A stretch of 64,000 nucleotides of DNA from Macrothele yani (GCA_039090855.1 CM076997.1:165942709-166006708), one strand, 5' to 3'. Shown: positions 23,500-34,420, counted from the stretch's first letter. Notes: generated by a model from the letters alone, not told the origin. Numbers and translations are program-made.

Positions 23500-24400
23500 A
23501 TTCTGTGTTCCCGTAGTGATTCATTTCGAAGCTACTAAGTAGTTGGGTAAAGAAACACATTACGGAGCAAATACGTTGTCAAGTAAATTACTTCATTTTG
23601 AAGCAAATAAGTAGTCAAGTAAAGTGAATTCATTTCAAAGTAGATGAGTAGTCATGTAAAGGGACTAATGGCCAATCAAATAAATAGTCAAGTAAAGTGA
23701 CATTTCGAAGCAGATGATTAGTCAAGTAAAGTGACTCATTACCAATCAAATAAGTAGTCAAGTAAAGTGATTCATTACCAAGCAAATAAGTATTCAAGTA
23801 AAGTGACTCATTTCGAAGGAAATAGGTAGTCAAGTAAGTTATGTACATTTTGAAGCGAATAAGAAGTCAAGTAAAGTGAATCATTACGATGCAAATAAGT
23901 AGTCAAATAAAGTGAACTCATTTCAAAGCAGATGAGTCGTCAAGTAAAGTGACTCATTACCAAGCAAATAAGTATTCAAGTAAAGTGACTCATTTCGAAG
24001 GTATGTACATTTTGAAGGAAATAAGTAGTCAAGTAAAGTGACCCATTACGAAGCAAATCAGTAGTCAAGTATAGTGACTCATTTCGAAGCATTTTAAGTA
24101 GTCAAGTATAGTGACTCATTTCGAAGCATTTTAAGTAGTCAAGTATAGTGACTCATTTCGAAGCATTTTAAGTAGTCAAGTAAAGTGATTCACTTCCAGG
24201 AAAATAAGTAGTCAAGTAAAGTAATACATTTCGAAGCAAATAATTAGTCAAGTAAAGTGACCCATTACGAAGCAAATCAGTAGTCAAGTAAGGTATGTAC
24301 ATTTTGAAGCAAATAAGTGGTCAAGTAATGTGAATAATTTCAAAATAAATAAGTAATAATGTAAAGTGATTCATTTCGAAGCAAACAGGTATATTCCATT
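23500..24400. repeat. Minisatellite, ~36-bp unit, roughly 22 copies
   Basis: The unit has the form AAGCAAATAAGTAGTCAAGT followed by AAAGTGACTCATTTCG. Copies vary by point changes and a few have deletions (a shortened unit near 24000; three near-identical copies with GCATTTTAAGTAGTCAAGTA at 24090-24180). The minus strand reads as repeats of 12 residues, but this follows from the 36-bp period and is not evidence of a protein. Confidence 0.9.
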
Positions 24401-24814
24401 AAGTAAAATATTTACAACTGGAGAGATCCATGCTGAAATGGTTAAGGATTTTTTGGCTTTATCCTTATGGATGTAAAACGTACACGTATCGCGGAGTGGG
24501 CGACTAGTACTCTGTTTGCTATTCAGTTGAATTAAGCAGTTTTACTCGTTAAATTTGCATTCATATTGTCCAAAAGTAGAAAATATGTACATGTGTGCAC
24601 ATGCGTATAACGTATTAATCAATGGCGTGCTTTGAACGTCATATGTAAGAATACAAAAATTAAAAAGAAAGAACATGTCATTTGTTACGCAATTCCATGC
24701 TGCGATTTTTTCTTTTATTCTTCTGTTACTTTATCTTAAAATATAGGCTTTGACATCAAAATCTTTAGAATTTTTTCAATGGTAATTAACTTATTTTAGA
24801 TAATATGTTTTGTC

Positions 24815-24825
24815 TTTGCGTATAT

Positions 24826-24860
<35 letters not shown>

Positions 24861-26440
24861 TTTTTGTTGTTACATGCTCTTAGAAGAAAAAAAAGAGTGG
24901 GAAAAATTTGACAGTTCATAAATGATTAGCATAGACTGTAACAACAGGGAAGACAAGGGTAAAGGCCAAAATGGCCTGACATAGCCCTATACTCCCTGTA
25001 GAAGAAACAAATGAAACAACAGATAGACACATCAAGTCAGACAATCGGAAGACGTTTTGACAATCTTGTCCTTTTTTTTTATTATTGAAGAAGATAGAGT
25101 TTGAATTTCTTTTTAAATAAATTAAATTTATTTAAGTTAGTCAGGTTACTAGGTAAAGAATTCTAGTATTGAGGGCCTCTGTAATTTAAAGTAAGTTTAA
25201 TTGATTCCGCTTTTGGAAAACTAGGATGTAATTTTAGATTATTCCTTGTTTCATACGAATGTGCATGTGTATTAAGAAATATGAGATATGAATATAAATT
25301 ATATTTAATTAGTTTGAACATAATTTTACCAAGATTAGCATAGTATAGTCGAGTAATAGTAAATATATTATATTTATTAGAATATAATTGTGCTCTAAAA
25401 TGTATTAAAGGTTGTGCATTATATTGTGATTTGAGATCAATTAGTCTAATAATTATGTTTTTGTAGAATTTGTAATTTATTAATATTGTATTGGGTCGTT
25501 TGACCCCATGACAGTATGCAGCCATTAATATGAGTTTGAAATAATGTGTAATACAATGAGAAAAATGTTTGAGTTGTTAGATCAGTCAGGATATTACTTA
25601 CTATACCAACATCTCTAGATAGTTTAATTAAAAGAAAATCAATATGTTTTTCCATTTGAGGTCAAAATTGATTGTAGTTCCTAGGTAGTTGAATGAAGGT
25701 ACTATATAAATTATTTTATTATTAAGGGATATTTGTGCATTTGGTGTTAAAGGAGATAACGTATTAGAAAAAATCACTGCTTTAGTTTTATTAACATTAA
25801 TTATGAATTCATTAGAATTAAACCAGTCAGATATAGTTTGCAACTGTTTCTTACATTGTGTTAGTATTTCACCTAAGGTTTTTCCTTTTATAAGAACTGC
25901 TGCATCATCAACTTACAGAAAAAGATCCGTATGACTTGACAGCGAAAATGAATCATTAATGTATATATTAAACAATAAAGGGCCGAGGCAGAACCCTAAT
26001 GTTCTCCTGATCTCATAATTTGAAATGAGGAGTAATAATGCTCAATTTGTGTATATTGTTGTCTGTTAGTCAAGTAATTTTTGAAAAGTGAAGAAGTATT
26101 ACCCCCTGATTCCTATATTTTGTAATTTAGAAAGAAGAATATCATGATTTAAAGTATCAAATGCCTTTGATAAATCCAGAAATAAAGCCATTGTTATATA
26201 TTTTGAGTAAAATAATTTTGTATAGTATTTTGAAGGTATAGCAATGCTAATTCTGTAGCTTTTTCTGCTAAAAATCCAAATTGATACTGAGTATCTTATA
26301 TTTTTGAAGGTAGGAAATTAGTCGAATATAAATTAATTTTTCAAGGATCTTAGCAAAAATTGAAAGATTTGCTATAGGAAGATAATTATTTGCTTCATTT
26401 ATATTGCGTTAATAGGTTTATATTTGCCTTATTTATATTG
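24815..26440 (-). mobile_element. LINE (Jockey/CR1-like) 3' portion, 5'-truncated
   Basis: The minus strand carries the C-terminal half of a non-LTR reverse transcriptase in several broken frames, then a 3' untranslated part. It ends at a (TTTA)n tract at 24828-24862, which reads as an AAAT-type tail on the element strand. 5' truncation and a short A-rich repeat at the 3' end are the usual outcome of target-primed reverse transcription. No target duplication is visible to me. Confidence 0.78.
25163..26300 (-). pseudogene. Non-LTR reverse transcriptase, C-terminal fragments
   Basis: From right to left: a segment near 26140-26180 matches the 'KAFDTLNHDILLSKL' region of non-LTR reverse transcriptases. 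The YADD box region near 25890 is damaged. At 25843-25628, TISDWFNSNEFIINVNKTKA followed by FNYLGTTINFDLKW is the standard thumb-side region. At 25655-25163, reading frames hold the C-terminal helices (INKLQILQK and LYSNKYNIFTITRLYYANLG). Frames change at least three times. The clade cannot be settled without a tree; Jockey or CR1-like is the best guess. Confidence 0.78.
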
Positions 26441-26618
26441 CGTGAATGGTTTTTTATTCGCACAATTTAATGACACAACATATTAGTTATCTCATGCATT
26501 TATTAAAGAGAAGTTCGGGCGAAACATTGAAAAAATTTGAAGATTGCTCTACATCTTATACCATGGAAAGAGTACACTTGAGTCCCAAAATATTTCATTA
26601 GTTATTTGGAGGTTCCTT

Positions 26619-26690
26619 GTTCTGGGTGGTGTAACGATAACATACTCAAACGTGAATCGGGAGATTCGGGTTCGATTCCCGTTCCAGGAC
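26619..26690 (+). tRNA. tRNA-like sequence, probably a tRNA pseudogene or SINE head (His-type GTG loop)
   Basis: The 72-base segment has a fully paired acceptor stem (GTTCTGG with CCAGGAC, one G-U), a box A-like TGGTGTAACGATAACATA and a T-arm CGGGTTCGATTCCCG. The anticodon loop position reads ACGTGAA, giving anticodon GTG (His), but U33 is C and the anticodon stem has a mismatch. A functional tRNA is unlikely. No CCA or T-run terminator stands out directly downstream. Confidence 0.45.
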
Positions 26691-27981
26691 GATGGCATTT
26701 TCAAGTTGTCTGAGGCATTTCTACTGGCATGATTAATTTGGCATCGATCTGCCCGTAATATCTATTTGATTATCGGATAGTGGCATTCCATTGGGACAAG
26801 AATCGTGTAACACTAAAGTTCGATGTTTCCGACGTGAATGGAACTCTAGTAATAGCCAGCAGCTCTGGATGAAGCAGGAGTGCCCACGTATAATTTCTTT
26901 GAAGCCGAGCATTAAGAATGTGTTAAATAAAAGGTTACTTACTCCAGAGAAGGTTTACGCCCGCTTTACTGTACATTGAATTGAGAATCCTGAACAATTT
27001 AAGGAAGCTCTTGATAAAAGCGGAAGATGTTTTGAATATCTTGTATTCATATTCCAACTTCTTTGCTTGAAAAAAATTGAAGGAAGAAATGTGCGACAGT
27101 GCCGAAACAAAAACCTTGATGAAATATTCCACCTTTTAACAAAACATGATAGAGTTAGAAACATATACATGCAGTAAATTCAGAACTGCATTTAAGAAAT
27201 TTCGCGGTAGTTGTGAAGATCCGGATTACAAAACAATTTATAGCAAGTATGCTAGAGACGTTGTAGTTGTTCAAACGCAACATGGGCACAAACGTTTTTC
27301 TTCATTCCCACTTTTCTGATGAATTTTGGTGCCATGAATAGAGAGCAGGAAGAGAGTTCCCATCAGGACATTAAAGAAATGGAATGAAGATATCAAAGAC
27401 GATTAGATGGGCACGTGATTGCGGATTACTGCTGGTGCATGAAACGGGAGACTGATCTGCATATTCACTCTTAGCAGAAATCCATTAAAATCACATTTTT
27501 TTTTTCATTTCTTACCCAGAGAAAAAACCTGAAGTTACTTCAAATTACAAGGATTGCATTTTTGATGATGCCTTCGGAATTCAGCATTTGATCATTAAAA
27601 CGTTAGTTTGTTTTATACGATTGTTTTAAATACATTTATTTTTAAATCTCTTAAACCTCATTTGCGAATAATCCTTACGTGACAGAAAAACAAAGGCATA
27701 AAATGATTTCAGGTTCGAATTCAAAACATGAAAGTTATTACAAATCATCCCGACATTTTCAAACAAATAACATTAATTTGTAGCCCCGTAAAAATAACTT
27801 CAGTGTTTATAATTATTAAATACTTTTGGTGCATTACAGAAATTAAACATTCAAATAAAGAATTCAACAGATAAATCTCATTCAGTATTTCATAAGTTAT
27901 AACAACTTTGTGAGTCCTTATTGTTCATTGTTCCTGTGGATTTTCTTTAAAATTTGGCAACCGAACTTTCCTTGATATACG
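26691..27981. other. Unassigned AT-rich intergenic DNA
   Basis: No repeat or coding signal is recognised. Overlapping open frames of 60-80 codons on both strands near 26935-27170 look random. Confidence 0.45.
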
Positions 27982-28060
27982 TATATAGGGTGAAATGTAA
28001 AACTAAATAATTGCTGTAATGTTCTTTAAAACACTTTTAAAGCAACATCTACAGTATATA
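27982..28060. repeat. 79-bp direct repeat, left copy
   Basis: It starts TATATAGGGTGAAATGTAAA and ends CATCTACAGTATATA. It recurs with about eight changes at 29271-29349. The pair brackets the Tc1-like element at 28061-29270 exactly, so that transposon inserted at the TA junction between two tandem copies. Confidence 0.85.
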
Positions 28061-29270
28061 CACTAAAGAGTAATTGAATTAGAGATACCTGTCTAGTAAC
28101 GTGTAGCACCACCTTTCGCCCTGATGACGGCGGCGATTCGTCTCGGCATGGACCCGACAAGACACCGGAAGCGTTGGGAAGCCATTCGGATCCACGACCC
28201 CTGAACAAGCTCCCACAGTTCACGAAGATTTGATGGACTGGGGTCAGAGCCTCGAACATCTCTCTCGATGACATCCCAGCTGTGCTCGATGGGATTGTGG
28301 TCAGGTGACCTACCTGGCCAAGGAAGCGAGGTCACTTCGGTGGAGTGTTCATCCAACCATTCGAATACAATTCGGGAGCGATGGCACGGTGCATTGTCTT
28401 GTTGCTGGATGAGGTCCCCACTGGGATGTTGAAGACACACAAACGGGAGCAAATGGTCGGCCAAGATATCCCGGTAACGTTGACCTGTGAGGGACGATGT
28501 CACCCGTACCAGGGGTCCCACTTCAGTCCACGTAAACATTCCCCAGACGAGAATGCCACCCCCACCAGCTTGAAGAGTACCCTGCTGGCCAGAACGACCC
28601 ATCCTTCATGTGGTTTGCGCCGTTGTCGTATCCTGCCATCCGCATGTACCAACGTGAATCTCGACTCATCAGTCCAGGCAACATTTTACCACATGTATAG
28701 GGTCCAGTGTCGATGTTCCAGCGCCCATGCTATTCTTTGCGCCTTGTTATGTACGGTCAGAAGCAGTACCCTCGCTGGACCTGACCCCATAGCGAGGAGA
28801 TGGTTCTGGATGGTGTGGCTGCTTACACGTTTTTGTTCATCAGCGTTAAATTGCAGAGTGATTTCTTGCACTGTGGTCCGTCTATCTGCTGTTACAATGC
28901 GAGCTAGCCGATGATGACCCTGATCATCTACACGCTGTTGTCCACGGCAGTTGGCCCTTGCAGGGATGGTTTTACCGGATTCGATGTGCTCACGGTGCAC
29001 CCGTGACACAATGGCTCGTGAAAATCCCAGTGCCTGCACGACTTCCGAGATGGAGTGACCTATTCGTCGGGCCCCGACATTTTGCCCATGATCAAATGCG
29101 CTTAGAACCTTCGTCTTACCCATACTGTGTCCGACTCTTACTGGTTCCCGTCGCATCACTCCTTATGTTGTCGGATCGCTGCTTACGTCATGTAGTTTCC
29201 GTTTACAGGGCCGTCCACAGCGCCTCATTTGCATAACCCCATATGTCTCTAATTCAATTGCTATTCAGTG
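28061..29270 (-). mobile_element. Tc1-like DNA transposon, complete ends
   Basis: Inverted termini: CACTAAAGAGTAATTGAATT at 28061, and CACTGAATAGCAATTGAATT read inward from 29270. TA lies on both sides. The length is 1,210 bp. The coding region is on the minus strand and relatively GC-rich compared with its AT-rich surroundings, a common mark of a fairly recent Tc1 arrival. Confidence 0.9.
28093..29159 (-). pseudogene. Tc1-like DD34E transposase, two main breaks
   Basis: The first frame (29159-28686, 157 residues) has the paired-type DNA-binding domain: helix-turn-helix GHSISEVVQALGFSRAIVSR and a second helical part (VTADRRTTVQEITLQFN). It ends at a TAA that falls where Lys is normal, seven codons before the TDESRF motif carrying the first catalytic Asp. 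The second frame (28602-28093, 169 residues) holds QQDNAPCH (second Asp) and NPIEHSWDVIERDVR (Glu), and ends GGATRY-stop, the standard C-terminus. A frameshift lies between TDESRF and GGGGILVWGMF. All three catalytic acids are present, so only the stop and the shift disable it. Confidence 0.9.
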
Positions 29271-29349
29271 TATATAGGGTGGAATGTAAAACTAAATAAT
29301 TGATATAATGTTTTTTAAAACACGTTTAAAGTAACATCTACAGTATATA
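29271..29349. repeat. 79-bp direct repeat, right copy
   Basis: This is the partner of 27982-28060. It starts TATATAGGGTGGAATGTAAA and runs into a (TA)n stretch. Confidence 0.85.
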
Positions 29350-29898
29350 TATATATGCATAATGCTTCATTTTTGGGCCATTACAGAAGCTACTTTTATG
29401 GCTTTCATGAACAACCCTCTTTAATATGATATATGAAAAAAAAAGTATCAGGACTTCCCTTTTGTGTTCTAGACATGCCCATATAATCCACAGCCATGGC
29501 CCATATACGCACAAAAGAATGCACGTGGCCTGAGAAACATCATAGACGACCATGAACTGCAGAATGGTCGGTGTGGCAGAGCTGAGTGACTCTCAATGTG
29601 CCACGGTCATGAGATGCCACATTAACAACAAGTGAGTTTGAGAAATTTCTCCACTGCTGCAGCTTCCCCTAGCACAATTGCATCACGGTAAATAATACCA
29701 TGGTAAAGTAGAAACGCCTAGGCGCAAAAACAGTGCAATCGTGAGCTGCTAGCCCACGAAAAATGACAGAGTCAGACAACTGAATACTGAAACGGTTGGT
29801 ACAAAAAAATGCCTGTCTCCAGTTCCAACACTCTTCACCGAGTTCCAAAATGCCTCTGCGAGAAACACTATCATCATATTATAACTGTTCGTTTAGAG
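29350..29898. other. Unassigned stretch, possibly an old transposon fragment
   Basis: The GC content around 29470-29870 is higher than the surroundings and the phrases resemble a decayed transposase-type coding region, but no motif can be named. The last eight bases (GTTTAGAG) precede the hAT terminus. Confidence 0.35.
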
Positions 29899-30945
29899 CA
29901 GGGGTGGCCAAACTTTGAAGAATAAAATTCTACCTGAAGCTATCATTCCTTACTCTGACCTACTATGGTTTATCGCAGTGATATAGGCATATTTAAATAG
30001 GAATAAGCCGATATCAGGAGTGTTTTTTAGTGTGTGTGGTTTTGTAAGTTTGGAAACAAATACCAAAAAATAATATTTAAATCATTTTTTATTTCTGAAA
30101 CACTATTTTTTCAAACAAATTATATAATTTTACTTATATGTTCTTCGTTTACAATATTTAATTCCTAGATGTCGATGCATGACACTGCGTGTTCTCCCAA
30201 AGTTTCTAATAATCAGGCACATATTCAGTGGGGCACAGAGGGAGACACATTTCTAAATGAGCATCAGTCAGGCAGCTCCTGTATTTGTACTTCATTATTT
30301 TCATCTCTGAAAAAGCTGCTTCACAGAGATATGTCGATCCAAAGAAAACAGTCATCCGCAAAGCAACAGATCTCAAGCAGGGATATTTTTCTTCTGAAAA
30401 TAGAGTCCAAAATGTGTTATCTAATGCTCTTGTCTTATGCAATGCCGGATTGAAGTTTCACACAATGCCGGATTGAAGTTTCACAATTTCTGATTCTAAA
30501 CCTGAAGATTCGAAGAGAAAAGTAGAGTAAATGTTTGATGAACCTTCGTCGACATCCCATTCGCCAAAACGGTGTGACCTAAAGCTCACAATAGGCTGAA
30601 AGGTATTCAGGTCTGTGAATCGTCTGCCAAATTCTGTTATCAGAACTTCTATCTCAGTGATGATAATTTTAATTTTTTTATGCACAAACAAAAATTTTGA
30701 CACATCGGCCTTATTGTGACGCGTTGCGACTGACGACTAACAGAGCGGGAGATAACAACATGCCTCATGGGACAGACTGCTGATGTGCGATGACCATGCG
30801 CAGCGGTTAGAGTTGGGGAGGCAAGTCTGACTGATAGGTTCTATCATCTAGTCTCAGGCAGTTCATACGGAACAGCATACGCCAGCGCGATAAAACAAAT
30901 GATCGACCGTATGAGAGCTCGCAATCGAACCTTTGGCCACCCTTG
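29899..30945 (-). mobile_element. hAT-type DNA transposon, internally deleted
   Basis: The left terminus CAGGGGTGGCCAAACTTTGA (29899) and right terminus CTTTGGCCACCCTTG (ending 30945) are inverted and of the CAGGGGTGGCCAAAC type known from hAT elements. The flanking eight bases (GTTTAGAG and ATCCAGAG) agree at five of eight positions, consistent with an eroded 8-bp target duplication. At 1,047 bp it is far shorter than an autonomous hAT, and only the end of the transposase gene is left. Confidence 0.8.
30206..30703 (-). pseudogene. hAT transposase C-terminus (dimerisation domain)
   Basis: The lower frame (30442-30206) reads SEEKYPCLRSVALRMTVFFG, then the motif STYLCEAAFSEMKIMKYKYR followed by SCLTDAHLEMCLPL. 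This is the typical hAT C-terminal dimerisation region of the ZBED/SCAND3-like group. The upper frame (30703-30458) covers the preceding region (FGRRFTDLNTFQPIV). A short gap with a 28-bp direct duplication of CACAATGCCGGATTGAAGTTT near 30440-30480 separates the two. The catalytic part and BED zinc finger are missing. Confidence 0.8.
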
Positions 30946-30953
30946 ATCCAGAG

Positions 30954-31632
30954 CAAAGGGATTTCCATGGAGGATTAGCTAACACATTCTTGACGTCAGC
31001 AAGAATAACGCCAAGCGTCGGTAGGAGTGCTGTGAAACTCGGCGCCAGTTAACTATAGAGCAATAGAAACACGTGCTCTAAAGCGATGAATCAAGATACA
31101 CCATCCGGCAATCCGACGGCTGGTTGGGGAGGATACCAGATGAACGCTACTTGACCGACTATGCTGTTCCAACTAAGAAGTTTGGTGGAAGAGGTTGTTA
31201 TGCTCTAGTGATGATTATCTTGGTATGAGCTGGTACCCCAATATCCAGTGCTTAAGATCCTTACACAGTTGCCTATAATTACGTTCTAGACCATTCTATG
31301 CTCACAATATTCTGGCAAAAATTTAATGAAAGCCCTTTTCTTTATCAATGTGACAATGCTTCTACCACAAAGCGAGGTTCATGCAGGAATGGGAGTGGAA
31401 GAACTTGACTGGAACAGCACGGAACAAATTTGGGATGAATTGGAACCTCTACTGCTAGTCAGGCTGAACCTCCTGACGTCGGTGACCTACATGACTAATA
31501 CTTTTGTGGCAGAATAGAAGGTAATTCTTGCAGCAAAGCACCAAAATCTAGTGAAAAGACTTATCTATAGAGTGAAGGCTGTGATAGCAGCAATAAGTGG
31601 ACCAACTCGATATTACTTCCTTTCTTATTAGT
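30954..31632 (+). pseudogene. Tc1-like transposon relic (transposase second half)
   Basis: On the plus strand, a segment near 31078 reads SDESRYTIRQSDGWLGR (first Asp region). A later frame has YQCDNASTTK (second Asp region, disturbed), and the WDELEP-type Glu region follows in another frame (IWDELEPLLL, about 31425). It ends near 31620 with PTRYY, matching the usual C-terminal Tyr. No terminus is seen on the left, where it directly abuts the hAT right end. Many stops are present. Confidence 0.7.
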
Positions 31633-31692
31633 TCCCTTCTTATGAATGGTGGATAAGCAAGTGTTCAGAGGAATGCCTTTGATCAGATAATG

Positions 31693-32765
31693 CACTCAGT
31701 AGACAAAAATTTAGAGATAGGGATGTTGGGCAGTTGGCATGGGTATCCCCTGCGCAGTGTGGAGCAGATACAAATCGAATGCAGGTGATAAATAAACGGA
31801 CAACAGGGCTTCTAATCAGTGTATCGCAATTGAACAACAAGTGTAAACGTGGTCTGAGCGACATTGATCGTGGGCGCATTGCCTGCGCAAGACAGATAGG
31901 TCGTTCTAGCTCCCAAGTTGTAAGAACCCTAAGGTTCCCCAGATCAACCGTATCAAGAGTGTACAAGGGTGTATCCAAGGACGTACTAGCTCCCAAGGAG
32001 CAAGCGGTGATCAACTACACGTAAGAATAGAGACAGAAGAAGATAGAAGAAAACGCTGTGGTTAAGGGTACAAAGAGTTTTCACTATATATATATCATAT
32101 CTAAATACAAGAAGTGCGCCTCGGATTCGTACAAAAGCTGAAGATGTAATACAGATAAAAATTCAAGGGGGTTCCAGGTTAAAATGCTTCCAGTAAAGAA
32201 CACGCCATCGATTACCGCAGTCGATGTAGACTATCCAGGCTCGTACATATTGACCTCTTGGCAAAGATGGTGCAAATCACATCCCGGTTAAATGTCGGAG
32301 ATCCATGCAGAATCAGCGAGCAAACGGTATGGCACACGTTGCATATTCTGGGCTACGGGAGCCGACGCCGTACAAGTGTGCCACTATTGAATGCACGTCA
32401 TTGCACATGACGCCTGACCTGGTGCCAGAAACGTCGAAAGTGGATGTATGCAGGGTGTCGTCCCGTTGTGTAGTCAGATGAATCCGGTTTTCAACTGTAC
32501 CGAGCTGCCGGGAGGGTGCCGGTGTGGCGTCGACAGCATGAGGCCACATCGTGCCAGGTCTGCTCTGTTATAGTCAGTAGAGCCTTCGTTTGGGACACAT
32601 TAGCTCCCTCAGTGTGTCTGGGGAGGCTCTCAACCGCTGCGTGCTACCAGCATGTGCTGGCAGAACTCACTGCAGACTTTCATGGCCTTCGCGCTTCCTG
32701 TGGCAGATCATCTGTTTTAGAAGAACAATGCGCTGACCCACCAGACCGGAATCATCCAATAATAG
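31693..32765 (+). pseudogene. Tc1-like transposon, 3'-truncated
   Basis: A terminus-like CACTCAGTAGACAAAAATTT begins at 31693. The N-terminal helix-turn-helix (LSDIDRGRIACARQIGRSSS then TLRFPRSTVSRVYKG) lies in an open frame to about 32022. After a frameshifted part, 32290-32770 carries the second DNA-binding and first catalytic regions (VWHTLHILGYGSRRR, SDESGFQLYRAAGRVPVWRR). The QDN and Glu regions are not convincing and the right terminus is missing. It is from a different Tc1 subfamily than the copies at 806 and 28061. Confidence 0.7.
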
Positions 32766-32825
32766 GTTGAGGAACACTGATACGAGTTAAGAACCGCCAA
32801 TTGGAGCCCAGAGTCTCTGGTTTTT

Positions 32826-33357
32826 TTACGCTTTCCAACCGTAGGTTGAAGAAGCGTATATGCTCCAGCTTTTTCCGTTCGCCGGTCCGTCCGTCCGTTC
32901 ATCGGTCCGTTGGCACGATAACTCACGTAAAATGGTTCGATTTCGATGAAGTTTTAGTATGTGGTAGGGGACCACCAGGGGACGAACCCTGTTGAAAATG
33001 GGTGAAGTAGGGTCAAAGGTCACGCCATAAGAGCGGGATCCATTCAATTACCCTAATGCGTCATAACTTGCGTAAATATGGTCGATTTCAATGAAAGTTT
33101 AGTATGTGGTAGGGGACCACCTGGGGACAAACCCTATTTAAAATGGGTGAAGTGGGATTAAAGGTCAGGACATGGGAGCGGGATGCATTCCATTGCCCTT
33201 ATGCGTCATAAGGTGCGTAAAAATGGTTCGATTTCGATGAAATTTTAGTACGTGGCACGAAACCACCTGGAAAAGAATTCTGTTGAAAATGGTACAAATG
33301 GAGTCAAAGGTCAGGACATAGGATCGGGATCCATTACATCGTCCTTATCGCACACTA
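32826..33357 (+). repeat. Dispersed repeat R, three tandem ~146-bp units
   Basis: Units start near 32917, 33063 and 33208 with ATAACT(C/T)(A/G)CGTAAA(A/T)ATGG, GATTTCGATGAA and TTTTAGTA(T/C)GTGG. They continue with GACCACCTGGGGAC, TCAAAGGTCAGGACAT and CATTGCCCTTATGCGTCATA. The leader AAGAAGCGTATATGCTCCAG followed by TTTTTCCG and a CCGT-rich stretch matches the copy at 16742-17165. It encodes no protein I recognise. Confidence 0.8.
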
Positions 33358-33361
33358 TTAA

Positions 33362-33799
33362 GGTGGACGTCAAGTAATTTTGCTTCCTATATTTCCAATG
33401 GAAAACCTTTTGTACACATTTCCTTGACAATTAGTGTGTTCCCAAGGATGGAAATTTGAACATCGATTAAAATAACTCTATACTATAACTTGGAATACTT
33501 AACATTTTCTAAAACATAAGCATAATTATATTAAGAAACAATAACGTTTCCTTTGATGGTGTTGAAACCAGAAAAAAGATGGCGCGACCTGTACTTTGAT
33601 GACGTCAGTGGACAAATAAATGGTGGATTGGATAATTACGGTTATGGTTTAAAAAATATTAAGTATTCCAAGTTATGAAATGAAGCAATTTTAATCGATG
33701 ATAAAATTTTCATTCGTGGGAACGCATTAATTGTGAAGAAAATGTGTTCAGAAGTGTTTCCATTCGAAGTACAGGAAGCGAAATTACTTGACGTCCACC
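33362..33799. mobile_element. 438-bp MITE flanked by TTAA
   Basis: Inverted ends GGTGGACGTCAAGTAATTTT (33362) and AAATTACTTGACGTCCACC (ending 33799) lie between TTAA at 33358-33361 and 33800-33803. Longer internal arms also pair: CATCGATTAAAAT near 33464 with ATTTTAATCGATG near 33690, and ACTTGGAATACTTAA with TTAAGTATTCCAAGT. TTAA targeting is typical of piggyBac-type transposases, although these end bases differ from the usual CCC. It sits directly after the last unit of repeat R. Confidence 0.8.
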
Positions 33800-33804
33800 T
33801 TAAA

Positions 33805-34019
33805 GTAGCAATTCTTGTATGTATGTATGTACATTTTATTTTGAAAACGGCTCTAAGAATTTTGATGAAAGTCTTTAACCTACCGTTTTCTGGTACTAGA
33901 AATCGATTTAGCTTAATCTCGACTTTAGGAGAATACGTTTAGTGGGTTAAATAAACACCACGAATTATAACGTTCTCAGTGTTGTGGCGTCGTTCCAATA
34001 ATGTTTCCAATGCTTAGAA
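33805..34019. other. Unassigned stretch
   Basis: It contains a short (TATG)n run. No feature is recognised. Confidence 0.4.
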
Positions 34020-34023
34020 ATCT

Positions 34024-34190
34024 TATGACGTCACAATCTCGCGTTTGAGAATGTTGGCGCGCGGTCACGCCATCTGTCTCATTATGTCACGCGTTGAGTT
34101 TGGATCCTATTAAAGTTTTATGACGTCATACTCTTGCGAGCAGATGGTCGCTATTCCCATCTGCCTCATTACGTCACGCGTTGTGTGCGT
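34024..34190. repeat. Two copies of a TGACGTCA-containing unit
   Basis: TGACGTCACAATCTCGCG near 34026 and TGACGTCATACTCTTGCG near 34120 are each followed by an ATCTGTCTC or ATCTGCCTC phrase and TTA(T/C)GTCACGCGTTG. The ~94-bp unit contains the palindrome TGACGTCA, the consensus binding site of CREB/ATF factors. No promoter or gene is visible nearby. Confidence 0.65.
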
Positions 34191-34194
34191 ATGT

Positions 34195-34420
34195 TCGTTC
34201 GTACGATAACTCGCGTAAAAATCGTTTGATTTCGATGAAATTTCAGTATCTGGTATGGGATAACCTGGAGACAAATCCTATTGGAAATTGGGAAAATGGG
34301 GGTCAAAGGTCAGGACATAGGAGCGGAATCACTTCCATCGCCATTATCCTCATAACTTGAGTAATGATTTCTGGTATGTTGGAAAGCGTATCATAATCAA
34401 TGCATTGCATGATTTTTCTA
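34195..34420 (+). repeat. Dispersed repeat R, single diverged unit
   Basis: It carries GATAACTCGCGTAAAAATCG, TTTCGATGAAATTTCAGTAT, GATAACCTGGAGACAAATCC and GGTCAAAGGTCAGGACATAG. It then ends with ATTTCTGGTATGTTGGAAAG, the complement of the left end of the copy at 16742. Confidence 0.75.

Noticed and set aside
23630..23848. 12-residue repeat protein on the minus strand
   Set aside because: The 36-bp DNA period is a multiple of three, which makes a repeated peptide automatically; there is no start context or length to support a gene.
23500..24400. CRISPR array
   Set aside because: The repeats are contiguous with no unique spacers, the units vary throughout, and the surroundings are eukaryotic.
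29500..29880. A further transposase gene
   Set aside because: The composition is suggestive, but no catalytic or helix-turn-helix motif could be read, so it is left unassigned.
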